Assembly (NCBI GenBank): GCA_011033025.1
Contig: WFMF01000203.1
Span: 62,001-126,000, forward strand
DNA from: Beroe forskalii
Taxonomy: Eukaryota; Ctenophora; Nuda; Beroida; Beroidae
Direction of reading: 5' to 3'
DNA: 64,000 nucleotides
How positions within the stretch are numbered: position 1 is the first letter of the stretch; every line of letters starts with the position of its first letter. Shown here in pieces: positions 25,301-31,740 of this stretch. The notes below the pieces were generated by a model, which worked only from the letters and a program-made list of their open reading frames with translations, was not told where the DNA came from and did not search any database. A program made the position numbers and the translations under genes.

Positions 25301-26018
25301 TGGAAGATGAATGCTGTATGTATCTATTTGTTACATTTTCAGTGGTTTCAGGCTAGATTCATGGACTAAACGGACAGAGGTCAGTATTACATACTTCACG
25401 CGAACTTAATAATAAAACGTCTTTTTCCGTGTGCGTTCTGTACAACATGTCCATTTTGTCCACTTCATCAGTTACGAGCAAAACGGACAGTGACGACTTA
25501 TTATAATTTACAATATTATAGCACATTTCTAAGTTACTGAAAGTGAAGTAAATTTACTGAAACCACTTGACTCACAGCATTCGCATTCCCCCCGACTTGC
25601 ATCGCCCTGAGTTGAACCCAGGTCCACTTATCCAAATCAACACTTCGTACGAAGGACAGGTGGACACCTAGGTTGCGATGTTTGCTCGAGCAGTCCAGAC
25701 AGATCAGAACACCGAACGTCACGGAGGACCATGTTGGGTTGACTTTATTACAGTCAAAACAAACCTGCGATATTCATGTGGGATTGATTCATCAATCGGA
25801 GATATTACTGGTTACTCCCGAAAGTTTTCACGATTGCAATATGATGAAGATAATTCAAAGACAAAACACCATTGACCATGGTCCCACATACTGTGGTTGT
25901 TACTGATGAAAGTATTTCCAACCTTTCCATTCATCCTTACCAAACTAACCTTGTTGCCAGGGATGTACTTCAATTTCTTGAATATCTGATCAATCTCATC
26001 CTTGGTTGGGGTGTCCAT
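4299..26018 (-). CDS. ARFGAP2/3: ArfGAP2/3-type ADP-ribosylation factor GTPase-activating protein, 13 exons seen
   Basis: This family stimulates GTP hydrolysis on Arf1 and acts in COPI vesicle coat turnover at the Golgi. Exons read on the minus strand: 26018-25950, 25764-25576, 24040-23982, 23757-23685, 21752-21674, 21506-21423, 21258-21173, 20983-20752, 20498-20160, 19916-19796, 19482-19383, about 5288-5114 and 4349-4299. The first two encode the ArfGAP domain with a CX2CX16CX2C zinc finger (Cys25, 28, 45, 48) and the arginine finger Arg53 in KHRNLG. Exons 10 and 11 each carry the SISSDQYF motif typical of ArfGAP2/3, and the C-terminus is a short helical tail. Phases agree at most junctions but not at 20160/19916 (phase 1 versus 2) or 19383/5288 (phase 1 versus 2), so one short exon is probably unrecognised in each gap. 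The largest intron, about 14 kb, contains a GPCR gene and several transposons. Confidence 0.9.
5114..5288 (-). CDS. ARFGAP2/3: ArfGAP exon 12 (penultimate)
   Basis: An open stretch encoding [20 protein letters not shown] and ending EGAARMTGK before a GTTAGT donor in phase 0. This resembles the amphipathic C-terminal segment of ArfGAP2/3. The 5' boundary is uncertain: AG sites exist at about 5288 and 5277. It does not join in frame to exon 11 directly. Confidence 0.65.
5364..6353 (-). CDS. Class A (rhodopsin-like) orphan GPCR, intronless
   Basis: 329 residues with seven hydrophobic segments at about 26-52, 63-89, 103-125, 136-158, 167-197, 217-245 and 252-281. Family marks seen are Asn48 in TM1, Asp75 in LDML of TM2 and NPIIY (275-279) closing TM7. 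The DRY motif is replaced by TRT at 121-123, keeping only the arginine; TM6 lacks CWxP (it reads CVVN); and no cysteine is found at the top of TM3, so the usual extracellular disulfide is missing. There is no signal peptide, and the N-terminus is short. The ligand is unknown; such divergent single-exon receptors form lineage-specific, often chemosensory expansions in invertebrates. It lies between ArfGAP exons 11 and 12, on the same strand as its host. Confidence 0.88.
   Translation of the reverse strand: MSVPDPHNTVIPPLTTPENITLTRKELIILNAMIILILVQAVVGAISNMLSLSYTYQRDRNNLASKLVIFLNTLDMLVCLCAFIVIILHTSNVNMATEFIQDIFEMLAEATGYATTLISVTRTLSLVKPFYKVNERLILGSAAVFMSYLVVTKIIISFSSDGAESTMATVAMFLSLTGLGAMILIVGVCSIVCVLSLRRADTSLQGKKAISLSHRHATITIIIIAVLFCVVNLAYLLVGFVWLRVINHYNFMNASGMLVTIFVTLVGIPLNSALNPIIYICRKTDMRAFIRNNRVSLWVSSKLQHNSATSSVSVQPPVYNNNIIASSQI
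6354..7165. other. Non-coding; upstream region of the GPCR
   Basis: AT-rich intronic sequence of the ArfGAP gene that would hold the GPCR promoter. No motif could be assigned. Confidence 0.4.
7166..7274. repeat. Dispersed repeat, about 109 bp
   Basis: A block running from ATTGAAGTAAATTCTAATTT through GGGAAACGAAAGGTTAATGG to CGACATCATCTTCAATGC recurs inverted and nearly intact at 30803-30910. Confidence 0.8.
8092..8330 (+). pseudogene. Retroelement-derived ORF fragment
   Basis: A short open stretch encodes [20 protein letters not shown], then a charged helical tail ending [10 protein letters not shown]. The RPVKV motif and basic/helical composition recall the C-terminal part of LINE ORF1 proteins. 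There is no start context and no flanking coding sequence. Assignment is tentative. Confidence 0.3.
8331..9930. other. Non-coding intronic sequence
   Basis: No gene, RNA or clear repeat recognised. Short frames here lack codon structure or homology I can see. Confidence 0.4.
9932..9985. repeat. Short tandem repeat GACACTTTACCCCGC
   Basis: Three to four copies of a 15-16 bp unit GACACTTTACCC(C/T)G(C/A). Confidence 0.7.
10135..10347 (-). CDS. Possible exon of an unrecognised gene
   Basis: The frame reads [20 protein letters not shown], then [20 protein letters not shown] and ends [12 protein letters not shown]. Its base composition and lack of low complexity are more gene-like than its surroundings. 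No clear acceptor precedes it and I do not recognise the family. It lies within the largest ArfGAP intron. Confidence 0.25.
   Translation of the reverse strand: MHPSKYLELRRKLLWNCYLNVPDDVEPFMPERSSFKRTVQRRRRMEALATQLDLALAYDRSILTLTIPVS
10540..11108. repeat. 18-bp minisatellite, about 31 copies
   Basis: Consensus CTGAGTCTGAACCATTCT with few indels. Because 18 is a multiple of three, several frames stay open: plus-strand frames give ESEPFS or LNHSLS repeats and minus-strand frames give NGSDSE or VQTQRM repeats. No frame has a recognisable flanking domain, so I treat it as non-coding. Confidence 0.85.
11126..11805 (+). repeat. Left inverted arm of the 3.5-kb element
   Basis: Pairs with 13812-14600. 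The arms carry a number of substitutions, and the right arm has an extra segment of about 100 bp near 13910-14010. Confidence 0.75.
12903..13190 (+). mobile_element. tRNA-derived SINE, copy 1
   Basis: A tRNA-like head has an A-box region TGGTGTAGTGGTATCG and a B-box-like GGGTCAATTCC. It is followed by a conserved body GCTGCCCATTGCAGCGAAG, TCTCGGGCGACGGAAGTATG and GATTACACTTCC, then GAAGTAAAACC and an A-rich end. The same body occurs inverted at 17370-17683. Confidence 0.75.
13812..14600 (-). repeat. Right inverted arm of the 3.5-kb element
   Basis: Reverse complement of the left arm, recognisable from the CTCAAGATAGATG block outward to GGCTGTATT. Confidence 0.75.
14601..15330. other. Non-coding intronic sequence
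   Basis: AT-rich, no gene or repeat family recognised. Confidence 0.4.
15330..16600. repeat. Dispersed palindrome-rich repeat, copy 1
   Basis: Contains two CTCGAGCCGAAGGCGAGTGT units, GGCTCATATAACGACT blocks with GTGTATCGTTATTTATACAA, and two perfect palindromes: TGTGATAACTGTACAG with its mirror half near 16425-16448, and ATTATATAACGATCG with its mirror half near 16572-16595. Similar blocks in similar order occur at 31740-33235. Confidence 0.65.
17033..17363 (-). pseudogene. C-terminal tail of the LINE polyprotein
   Basis: Two overlapping frames: [15 protein letters not shown] to about 17160, then [20 protein letters not shown] to the stop at 17033. The [13 protein letters not shown] motif is the usual C-terminal signature of CR1/Jockey-type polyproteins. 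One frameshift separates the parts. Confidence 0.8.
17370..17683 (-). mobile_element. tRNA-derived SINE, copy 2, inserted in the LINE
   Basis: On the minus strand the tRNA head has an A-box region TAGCGCAGTGGTTTAGGG and a B-box GGTTCGATTCC. The body shares the CCCATTGCAGCGAAGTCTCG block with copy 1, and the 3' end is GTAAAACCATCTAAAT followed by an A-run. It interrupts the LINE reading frame, so it inserted later. Confidence 0.85.
17889..19199 (-). pseudogene. Non-LTR retrotransposon reverse transcriptase
   Basis: 436 codons carrying the RT motifs in order: NKAAGPDGI (102-110), GNYRPISL (161-168), [13 protein letters not shown] (231-243, first catalytic Asp), [13 protein letters not shown] (289-301) and YADDTKIW (321-328, catalytic DD). 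This pattern fits the Jockey superfamily (CR1/L2-like). The N-terminal endonuclease is missing and the C-terminus is broken by a frameshift near 17889, so the copy is dead although the RT core is intact. Confidence 0.92.
19383..19482 (-). CDS. ARFGAP2/3: ArfGAP exon 11, second ISSDQYF motif
   Basis: 100 nt with a strong TATTTCAG acceptor and a GTAAGT donor, phase 0 to 1. It encodes [18 protein letters not shown], equivalent to the GASSISS motif near the C-terminus of ArfGAP2/3. Confidence 0.85.
19796..19916 (-). CDS. ARFGAP2/3: ArfGAP exon 10, first ISSDQYF motif
   Basis: 121 nt. The open frame needs two bases from the previous exon, while exon 9 ends with one, so a microexon is likely between them; a 16-nt candidate lies near 19965-19980. 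It encodes [16 protein letters not shown], the ArfGAP2/3 signature repeat. Confidence 0.8.
20160..20498 (-). CDS. ARFGAP2/3: ArfGAP exon 9
   Basis: 339 nt, phase 1 to 1. It encodes MGMGRLGG, then [14 protein letters not shown], matching the conserved MG-SHS-IEQ block of the family, then an acidic stretch and a glycine/arginine-rich end. The donor chosen is ACTG/GTAAAG; the frame runs on to a stop at 20092 if it is not spliced. Confidence 0.8.
20752..20983 (-). CDS. ARFGAP2/3: ArfGAP exon 8, charged helical segment
   Basis: 232 nt, phase 0 to 1. It starts [20 protein letters not shown] and continues as a Glu/Gln/Arg-rich helix likely to form a coiled coil, like the region after the GAKK motif in ArfGAP2/3. 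Confidence 0.82.
21173..21258 (-). CDS. ARFGAP2/3: ArfGAP exon 7, basic linker
   Basis: 86 nt, phase 1 to 0, with a TTTCAG acceptor and a GTGAGT donor. It encodes a Ser/Thr-rich run ending in RRPPKKKGG, comparable to the lysine/glycine stretch before the second half of ArfGAP2/3. Confidence 0.78.
21423..21506 (-). CDS. ARFGAP2/3: ArfGAP exon 6, proline/glutamate-rich linker
   Basis: 84 nt between a TTACAG acceptor and a GTATGT donor, phase 1 to 1. It encodes [20 protein letters not shown] and a short continuation, a low-complexity linker. Confidence 0.75.
21674..21752 (-). CDS. ARFGAP2/3: ArfGAP exon 5
   Basis: 79 nt, phase 0 to 1, reading [20 protein letters not shown] and onward. The DFFEE block matches the DFF motif found after the catalytic domain in this family. 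Confidence 0.75.
22830..23260. repeat. Foldback repeat with arms of about 190 bp
   Basis: The left arm (about 22835-23035) and right arm (about 23100-23260) are inverted copies. They share AATGCGCGAAAAG, GTCGCCTGAGGCGAC (itself a near-palindrome) and CTTAATATGAGTTGTTATGG. A further partial copy lies at 23380-23560. It lies in the ArfGAP intron between exons 4 and 5. Confidence 0.75.
23685..23757 (-). CDS. ARFGAP2/3: ArfGAP exon 4
   Basis: 73 nt encoding [16 protein letters not shown] and a glutamine-rich end. The SRAA-x-LYR-x-K signature closes the ArfGAP domain. Acceptor and donor phases match the neighbouring exons. Confidence 0.88.
23982..24040 (-). CDS. ARFGAP2/3: ArfGAP exon 3
   Basis: 59 nt between a TTTCAG acceptor and a GTGTGA donor. 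It reads [19 protein letters not shown], the expected continuation after GGNANA in ArfGAP2/3, and ends two bases into a codon completed by exon 4. Confidence 0.88.
24131..25234 (+). pseudogene. C-terminal part of an RT-encoding retroelement, nuclease-like domain
   Basis: 367 codons. It starts in a region reading [19 protein letters not shown], then helical sequence, a CxC-x7-H-x3-C cluster (Cys147, Cys149, His157, Cys161), RHN (170-172) and downstream aspartates in ARLDIS and FDVRIF. This order resembles the zinc cluster plus PD-(D/E)xK-like nuclease that follows the RT in RLE-type non-LTR elements; similar proteins recur in invertebrate genomes. The RT is missing, so the copy is 5'-truncated. 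It is inserted antisense in the ArfGAP intron between exons 2 and 3. The reading frame is intact, suggesting a fairly young copy. The nuclease assignment is an inference. Confidence 0.6.
25576..25764 (-). CDS. ARFGAP2/3: ArfGAP exon 2, zinc-finger catalytic core
   Basis: Bounded by a CAG acceptor and a GTGAGT donor, 63 codons, phase 0 at both ends. It contains [23 protein letters not shown] and [12 protein letters not shown], which are the diagnostic ArfGAP residues including the catalytic arginine. Confidence 0.95.
25950..26018 (-). CDS. ARFGAP2/3: ArfGAP exon 1 (start codon)
   Basis: Starts with ATG at 26018 and encodes [16 protein letters not shown] followed by YIPGNK, ending in phase 0 before a GTTAGT donor. 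The start fits the short N-terminus before the zinc finger that is normal in this family. Confidence 0.88.
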
Positions 26019-26297
26019 TATCTGCCTCAAAGGGGAAGGTCTCGGATTTGAATAACGCAAGCGAAGTTAGTGCGATTCAATTAAAGAATATATGACAAAA
26101 TTCACTGGACTCGATGAGCCAAAAATAATCACCATCATTTCCCGAACAGTTATCAATTAAATTCTGGCACTTGAAACTAAGAGGCAATAAAACGCATTGG
26201 TAGTTAGTTAAAAATATCCAGATATAAATAAAAGATTACAATTATTGTGTATATCAAATAAAATGATAAAGATAAAAAAACACCAGTACACTTCAAA

Positions 26298-26933
26298 TCA
26301 CATAGTCGGTCCCTCATCTGCATCATCATCAAAAGCATTGTAGTCGTCGTCATAATAATTCTGAACATAATCCAAATCAACATCCACGTCATCAGTCTCA
26401 TCTTCAAACTGCAAATCATCTGCACTGTCTACGTCATCGTCATGGTCCACATTGTTCTTCTCCGATTCCTGATGCTTATCAAGACGTTTCAACAGATTTA
26501 CATCTGAATGATCCTGCCTTCGGCCTACCATCCGAGGTTTTATTTCGGGTTGTTTAGCTGATTTCGATGTTCTCATCCGTAACTCAGCAGGGAACATGTT
26601 CCAGTTCGGGACCCATTCCAGCTCCTTGTGAGTTTTAAACTGTTTGAATTTATCTGAGTACCGTTCGATCTTAGATCGCTTTGTCTCTGGCTGAATGTGA
26701 TAGGGAGAATCTCGCATGTAGTTCCTGAACTCCTGTTTCAGTGCAATGAGGTAGTTGTGATGGTTTGATTCCAGGAGAGGTTGTGGCTGTCGTTTTAGGG
26801 GCGGGAAAGTTTCCTGGGGCTGTATGGGAGCAGATAGACTTCCAATGTCTCCCCTTCCAATACCAAGGTTTTCACTGATAACACTGATACTGGAGTTAGA
26901 CTTACCTCTTCCCCTTCCTCTCCCAATTGACAT
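26298..26933 (-). CDS. POLR3G: RNA polymerase III subunit RPC7 (POLR3G/POLR3GL-like)
   Basis: RPC7 is the Pol III-specific subunit that, with RPC3 and RPC6, helps initiation at tRNA, 5S and U6 genes. The 211 residues match its layout: a Gly/Arg N-terminus (SIGRGRGRGK), the conserved FPPLKRQP (43-50), YLIALKQEFRNYMRDSPYHI (61-80), KIERYSDKF (88-96) and EWVPNWNMFPAELR (106-119), then a lysine-rich stretch and a very acidic C-terminus ending in an NYYDDDYNAF-type motif. Human RPC7 is about 220 residues, so this looks full length. It is intronless, lies 280 bp upstream of the ArfGAP start codon on the same strand, and is downstream of RBM28. Confidence 0.9.
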   Translation of the reverse strand: MSIGRGRGRGKSNSSISVISENLGIGRGDIGSLSAPIQPQETFPPLKRQPQPLLESNHHNYLIALKQEFRNYMRDSPYHIQPETKRSKIERYSDKFKQFKTHKELEWVPNWNMFPAELRMRTSKSAKQPEIKPRMVGRRQDHSDVNLLKRLDKHQESEKNNVDHDDDVDSADDLQFEDETDDVDVDLDYVQNYYDDDYNAFDDDADEGPTM

Positions 26934-27583
26934 TGTGTGCGTATCTTATAGCATCTCAGTTAGTTAATTTTGAAAGTATTAAAACAATAGAGATAGATAA
27001 TCAATTGGCTTGTTTATTCATGAAGTTAATAAACAGAGCTGAAAACAAGTGTGACATTCACTATCTTTCAGATTCTGAAAGCATTAAGATAATTGTTGAG
27101 ATTTATGAAATGATTGGCTGACTTCCAAAATGACATGAAAACTTTAGATGCAGTGAAATGTAGTAAAAACATTAAAAAGTATAACTTAATAACAAATATA
27201 AAAGATAAAATTGTAGAATGACATTCTGATCTTGGTATAGGTAGCTTATCAGACTCAACATTTAGCATAATAAATTCACTTTCAGTTTTCTAGAGCAGCT
27301 GAGCAGAAATGAAATATGAAAAATGTTAAACTACCACCTTCCAGTGATATTTGTGACCAAAAATCTTTGAATAACAGTTGTCATCAAAAACGCAGCTAAA
27401 AACACAGTTAAAACTAAAATTATCAAGAACCAGAAGCACTGTATAAAATAAGTTAATCATTCGGCAAATAAACCAATTATTAAGAAATAAGTTATATGCT
27501 GTCGAGTTTACTTTAAAAATTCTTATATATGAGGGATGAAACAGCATCATTTGATCATAATGAAGGATTGAATTCCCAAGAGA

Positions 27584-30094
27584 TCACTCATACCATTTCT
27601 TATATACTTTGGATCTATCACTTGATGTAATACTGTTTTTATATTTATCAATTTTACTCTGAAAAGACATTTCTTCCTGCATATCTTTGAGTTTTTTAGC
27701 TTTCTTGTGAGGTCTTTCGCTTTTGCCTTTTTTAGTCCTTTTCAAACTATTTACATTATGTTCTGAAGGAGATTTTGCAGTGTCAATTTGTTGAGTACTA
27801 GCATTCACTTCTTTAACCTTTTTACTATCCTTTTTCGACTTTTTAGGCTTTTTCGTGATGTTAGTGTCTTTATCTGACTGGTCATTTTCTGTTTTAGTGG
27901 GAGATTGCTTCTTTTCCAATTTGCTTTTATTCACCTTTTCCTTTTGTTTTTCTCTATTTTCTTTCCAACGCATGTTGAAGCTTTTCTTTGGTTTGCCTCC
28001 ACTTGTTTCGTTTCTAGCAACTTTTTTGATCCTTGCATTCACTTTATTTGTATCTTCAAGGGAAAAATCAACAATTGGACGTTTCGAAGAGCTGAAGATA
28101 TCTGGATTGTTATTGACAGCTCTCAATGCTGATAATGCTGCTTCATGTTTAGCAAATTGAACAAAACCATATCCTTTAGATTTTCCAATACCGTCACTGT
28201 TAGCTTGCTTGATGTCTCTCAATATTTTGATCTGGACCACTTTGCCATATTTTGACATCAAACTTTTAAGATCATTCTCACTGAAAGTTGATGGCATATT
28301 TCGAACACAAAGTCTGACTGTTGATATGAAAACATTGACATTCTTCAACTTCTTCTTCTTAGCTTCAAATGCAAGCTTTCTCTTCATCATGTCACTTTTA
28401 GATACTCCAACAGCAGCGTTTGTCCCCTCTTTGATAACTCCTTCTGATGCCAGGTGAAGATTTCTGTTGTCTTTCCCCTTTTTACCTGTTAATTCATTGG
28501 TATGACTTTCAGAATTTTCAATGGCAGAGCTTACTGTTACAGAACGGCCTTCAATAACTATAGGTTCAATTTGAACTTTACTAAGACAAGAAACAGCATC
28601 ATCTTTTTCTTTGAACTGTAGAAATGCAGTGCCTTTTGGCCTGTTCTTTTCATGATCAAACAACATTCTTATATACCTTATAGCACCAAATGCAGAGAAA
28701 GCTTCTTCAAGGTCTTCCTTTTCAACATCATAGGGAAGATTTCTCAGAAAAACAGTTCTTCCCTCTTTGACATCATCATATTGCTTTTTTGGAAAACTAG
28801 AACATTCTGTATTTCCTTCTTCATCATTTTCACTTTCATCCTCATCTTCAACATTATCATCATTGAGATTGTCATTAGCATCACATGGATCATTAGTGTT
28901 ATCTTCGTTCTCATCATCAGCACTGACTTCATGATCATTTTCGTTCTCATCATCCTGGTCAATTTCCTCTTTCTGCGAACTAACTTTTTCATTATCACCC
29001 CCAGATTTCTCTATATTCTTGGAATATTGATCTTTTGAAATTGCCCAGTCTACAGCAATTTTTCTTCCCAGTATTTCTTTTCCATTCAGCTTTTGAACAG
29101 CTCTATTGGCTTGGACTTTGTTAACAAAGTTAACAAATGCAAAGCCTCTAATTTTTCCATCATCATTCTTTGGTATTGATAAACCTGTGATCTTTCCAAT
29201 TGAACTAAATTCTGAATGAAGCAATTCCTCAGTTGCTTTAAAATTTAAATTTCTTACAATAACCCTCACTGGTAAAGCCATTTTTCTCAGAGCTTTTTCT
29301 GAAAGCAAAGAAGGGACTACAGATACAACATTTTGTTTATAAATATGGTTATTTAGTTTCTTAATTGCACTTTTAGCTGAGTCTTCATCTTTGAAAGTTA
29401 TTGAAGCTTTAGTGTCAACAAGATCTATTTTCTCAACTTCACCAATTTTTCTAAACTTTTTCCTGATATCTTTTTCAGTTATCCCTTTAGCTAGATTGAA
29501 AACAATTACAGAATTGGGACCTTTTGTTAACATTTCAAAACCATCACTTTTTGATTTAGATGATATTTCATCATGTTCCATTTTTGTTCTCTTTTCACAA
29601 TTTGATTGGATTGGTTCTATAGGGGTTTTAGTGCTCTCAGAAATGGCACCATCATGGCCTGTATTACTTGTTGTGTTTGACTGATCATTTTCATCATCTG
29701 TATCACTTAAACCAGATTTTGAGCCTTTAACAGACTCAATATTTATTGGCTGACGATATTTCCTAGCTTTCTTCCTAGCATAGCTAAGAATTACTTTCTT
29801 GCCATTAATGGTTTGGATAGCATTAATAGCAGATGAAGCCTCTTCAATTTTTGTAAATTTCACATAGCCAATACAACTTCCATCTTTGTTTAATTTTGGC
29901 TTTGTAACAAATGCTTGTCTGATAACCCCATGATCTTTAAATGCATCTGATAGGGCTGCATCTTTTGTGTTGGGTTTCAAACCTCTGATGAAGACAGTTG
30001 ATGTTTTCTGCTCTTTATTGTTTCCCATTGGTTTAAACCTAGAGGGCATTAAGAATTTTAAATTCGTAGTTGGGTAATGAACAAACCATTCCAT
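27584..30094 (-). CDS. RBM28: RBM28/Nop4-like nucleolar RNA-binding protein
   Basis: 836 codons. RBM28 (yeast Nop4) acts in nucleoli in 60S ribosomal subunit assembly and is linked to spliceosomal snRNPs. RRM-like domains are seen at about 33-110 (TVFIRGLKP), 195-262 (VIVFNLAKGI, degenerate), 278-360 (RVIVRNLNF with RGFAFVNF), 448-530 (TVFLRNLPYD with KGTAFLQF) and 585-690 (RLCVRNMPS with KGYGFVQF). An acidic linker separates the third and fourth, and the C-terminus is lysine-rich, typical for nucleolar proteins. Translation may start at Met23 (MGNNKEQK, 30028), just before the first RRM, as the first 22 residues look unlike the family. The gene is uninterrupted and AT-rich. Confidence 0.9.
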   Translation of the reverse strand: MEWFVHYPTTNLKFLMPSRFKPMGNNKEQKTSTVFIRGLKPNTKDAALSDAFKDHGVIRQAFVTKPKLNKDGSCIGYVKFTKIEEASSAINAIQTINGKKVILSYARKKARKYRQPINIESVKGSKSGLSDTDDENDQSNTTSNTGHDGAISESTKTPIEPIQSNCEKRTKMEHDEISSKSKSDGFEMLTKGPNSVIVFNLAKGITEKDIRKKFRKIGEVEKIDLVDTKASITFKDEDSAKSAIKKLNNHIYKQNVVSVVPSLLSEKALRKMALPVRVIVRNLNFKATEELLHSEFSSIGKITGLSIPKNDDGKIRGFAFVNFVNKVQANRAVQKLNGKEILGRKIAVDWAISKDQYSKNIEKSGGDNEKVSSQKEEIDQDDENENDHEVSADDENEDNTNDPCDANDNLNDDNVEDEDESENDEEGNTECSSFPKKQYDDVKEGRTVFLRNLPYDVEKEDLEEAFSAFGAIRYIRMLFDHEKNRPKGTAFLQFKEKDDAVSCLSKVQIEPIVIEGRSVTVSSAIENSESHTNELTGKKGKDNRNLHLASEGVIKEGTNAAVGVSKSDMMKRKLAFEAKKKKLKNVNVFISTVRLCVRNMPSTFSENDLKSLMSKYGKVVQIKILRDIKQANSDGIGKSKGYGFVQFAKHEAALSALRAVNNNPDIFSSSKRPIVDFSLEDTNKVNARIKKVARNETSGGKPKKSFNMRWKENREKQKEKVNKSKLEKKQSPTKTENDQSDKDTNITKKPKKSKKDSKKVKEVNASTQQIDTAKSPSEHNVNSLKRTKKGKSERPHKKAKKLKDMQEEMSFQSKIDKYKNSITSSDRSKVYKKWYE

Positions 30095-30289
30095 TTTAGA
30101 TACTATTTATCAACAATCAAAGAATGAATCCTTTAAAAATCATTTTAGATCTACTATTTTGGATAAAGAGATGAATAAATATAACATAGGATATTGGACA
30201 GTCATCTTGAATCTCACGTTTAAATTTGATGACCTATATAAATCACAAGAAAAGTATTTTTCTTTGGCTTGTGTCTAGGCTCATAACTG

Positions 30290-30630
30290 AGTACTATGAC
30301 TTGGCCTAACAATGGCCCTAACTTTTGGTGCATGAAACTGATGGTTAGTTTTGTCTCATACCCAAAACCTCACCATAACCTAGTAACTTCCCCTAACCAG
30401 GGGTGTTTAGCGCTTGCAGCATCACACACTCTGTGGGCAAAACCAGGGCCTTGGTTATGGCAACCTAGTAACCTTACCCTTTGAAAAAGCAAATCCTAAT
30501 CCTGACCCAACCATAACCCTTAAAGTACTGAATGCACTTGAATATATTTTCCTGACATCATTTTCATAGATGATGGAACCTCTTGTTCATATGGAAGACT
30601 GACCTAAAAGTGCTCTAATGTGGTTTAAGA
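30290..30630. repeat. Dispersed repeat with degenerate CCCTAA motifs, copy 2
   Basis: Related to 160-345: CCATAACC and CCTAACC motifs, then TCCTGACCCAACC, CTTAAAG, TATATTTTCCTGA and CATAGATGATGGAACC in the same order. Confidence 0.55.
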
Positions 30631-30802
30631 TATTTTTCAAGGGTTACAACTATATCAAAGATAATGAAGGCATTTGTTTACATGAGACATTGACCCCCTT
30701 TTGAGGTGTTAAATTGCCAAATTAATAAAATAAAATAAAATAAAATATTTTGATATTACATTTTTTTAAACTTTACAACACTACTTTATACAATCAAATT
30801 TG

Positions 30803-30910
30803 AGCACTGAAGATGATGTCGAACATCGAATTTTAATTGAAGACCATTAACCTTTCGTTTCCCTTGTACGTCGCAATTAGAGGAAAATTAGAATTTACTT
30901 CAATCATCAA
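30803..30910. repeat. Dispersed repeat, inverted copy of 7166-7274
   Basis: Runs from GCACTGAAGATGATGTCG to TTTACTTCAATCATCA and matches the reverse complement of the first copy with a few changes. Confidence 0.8.
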
Positions 30911-31740
30911 TTACATCAACACTAATAACGGGTGATGACTAATTATCTGGAATTATTTCAATGTATTCTTGTGGGCAAATCGAGATCATGTTAGAGCTCA
31001 AATATGATTATTCTGGACCTAAAAAGTCCGCTGATTCAGAATTACATCATGAGAAAATTTGAAAACCCTGTTTTCCCATGCTACTGGCTGATTAGTTTGA
31101 GAAGGTACAAAAAAATCCTGCACAAAATCTCAATGACAATAATTATCTCCAAAAGTGTTATTTAAGCCTTACTATGGGATGATTCTGAGCAGGAGGGTCT
31201 CAAGAGTGACTGCAGTGAATAGCATCACTAACTTATCCAGTGGTGACCCTATGGAACCTAAAACGTGTTTAAAATCGTCAATTCTAGGATAATGTCACTT
31301 TCATAAAACTGCGATTTTGGGTAATTGTCTATCCAAAATTCTGCATACCAATAAATGGAAGTGGTCCAAAGACATGAGTTATGTTTAATGAGGTCCCTGC
31401 CAGCAAATCTGAGTGTTCAGACCACCTAGGTCCTGTTCTAAGACTTTCTTAAGGCCTGGTGTAGCAAAAAAACACACACCTTTTTCCAGAAATTTGGCGT
31501 GATTTCAGCTCTAAAATCCAAGAATTTGCTTGATATTCAACGAAAAATGCATGTAGATGTCTTCATTAGTGTCTCAGCTAACGAAGTTCATGAATAAACC
31601 TAGATGGCAACTGATGGGAATGCTCCTGTATGCAATTTTCCAATCATATGTCAGGAAGTCAATCTTTGAATTTGTGCAAGAATTTTTTGTACCTTCTCGG
31701 ACTAATCGGCCGGTAGCATGGGGAAACAGGGTTTCAAATT
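30911..31740. other. Non-coding, nothing recognised
   Basis: No gene or RNA seen. Short frames lack features. Confidence 0.4.

Noticed and set aside
28652-29038. Plus-strand hydrophobic frame of 128 codons inside RBM28
   Set aside because: Antisense of the acidic linker (GAA/GAT codons read as TTC/ATC); not a membrane protein.
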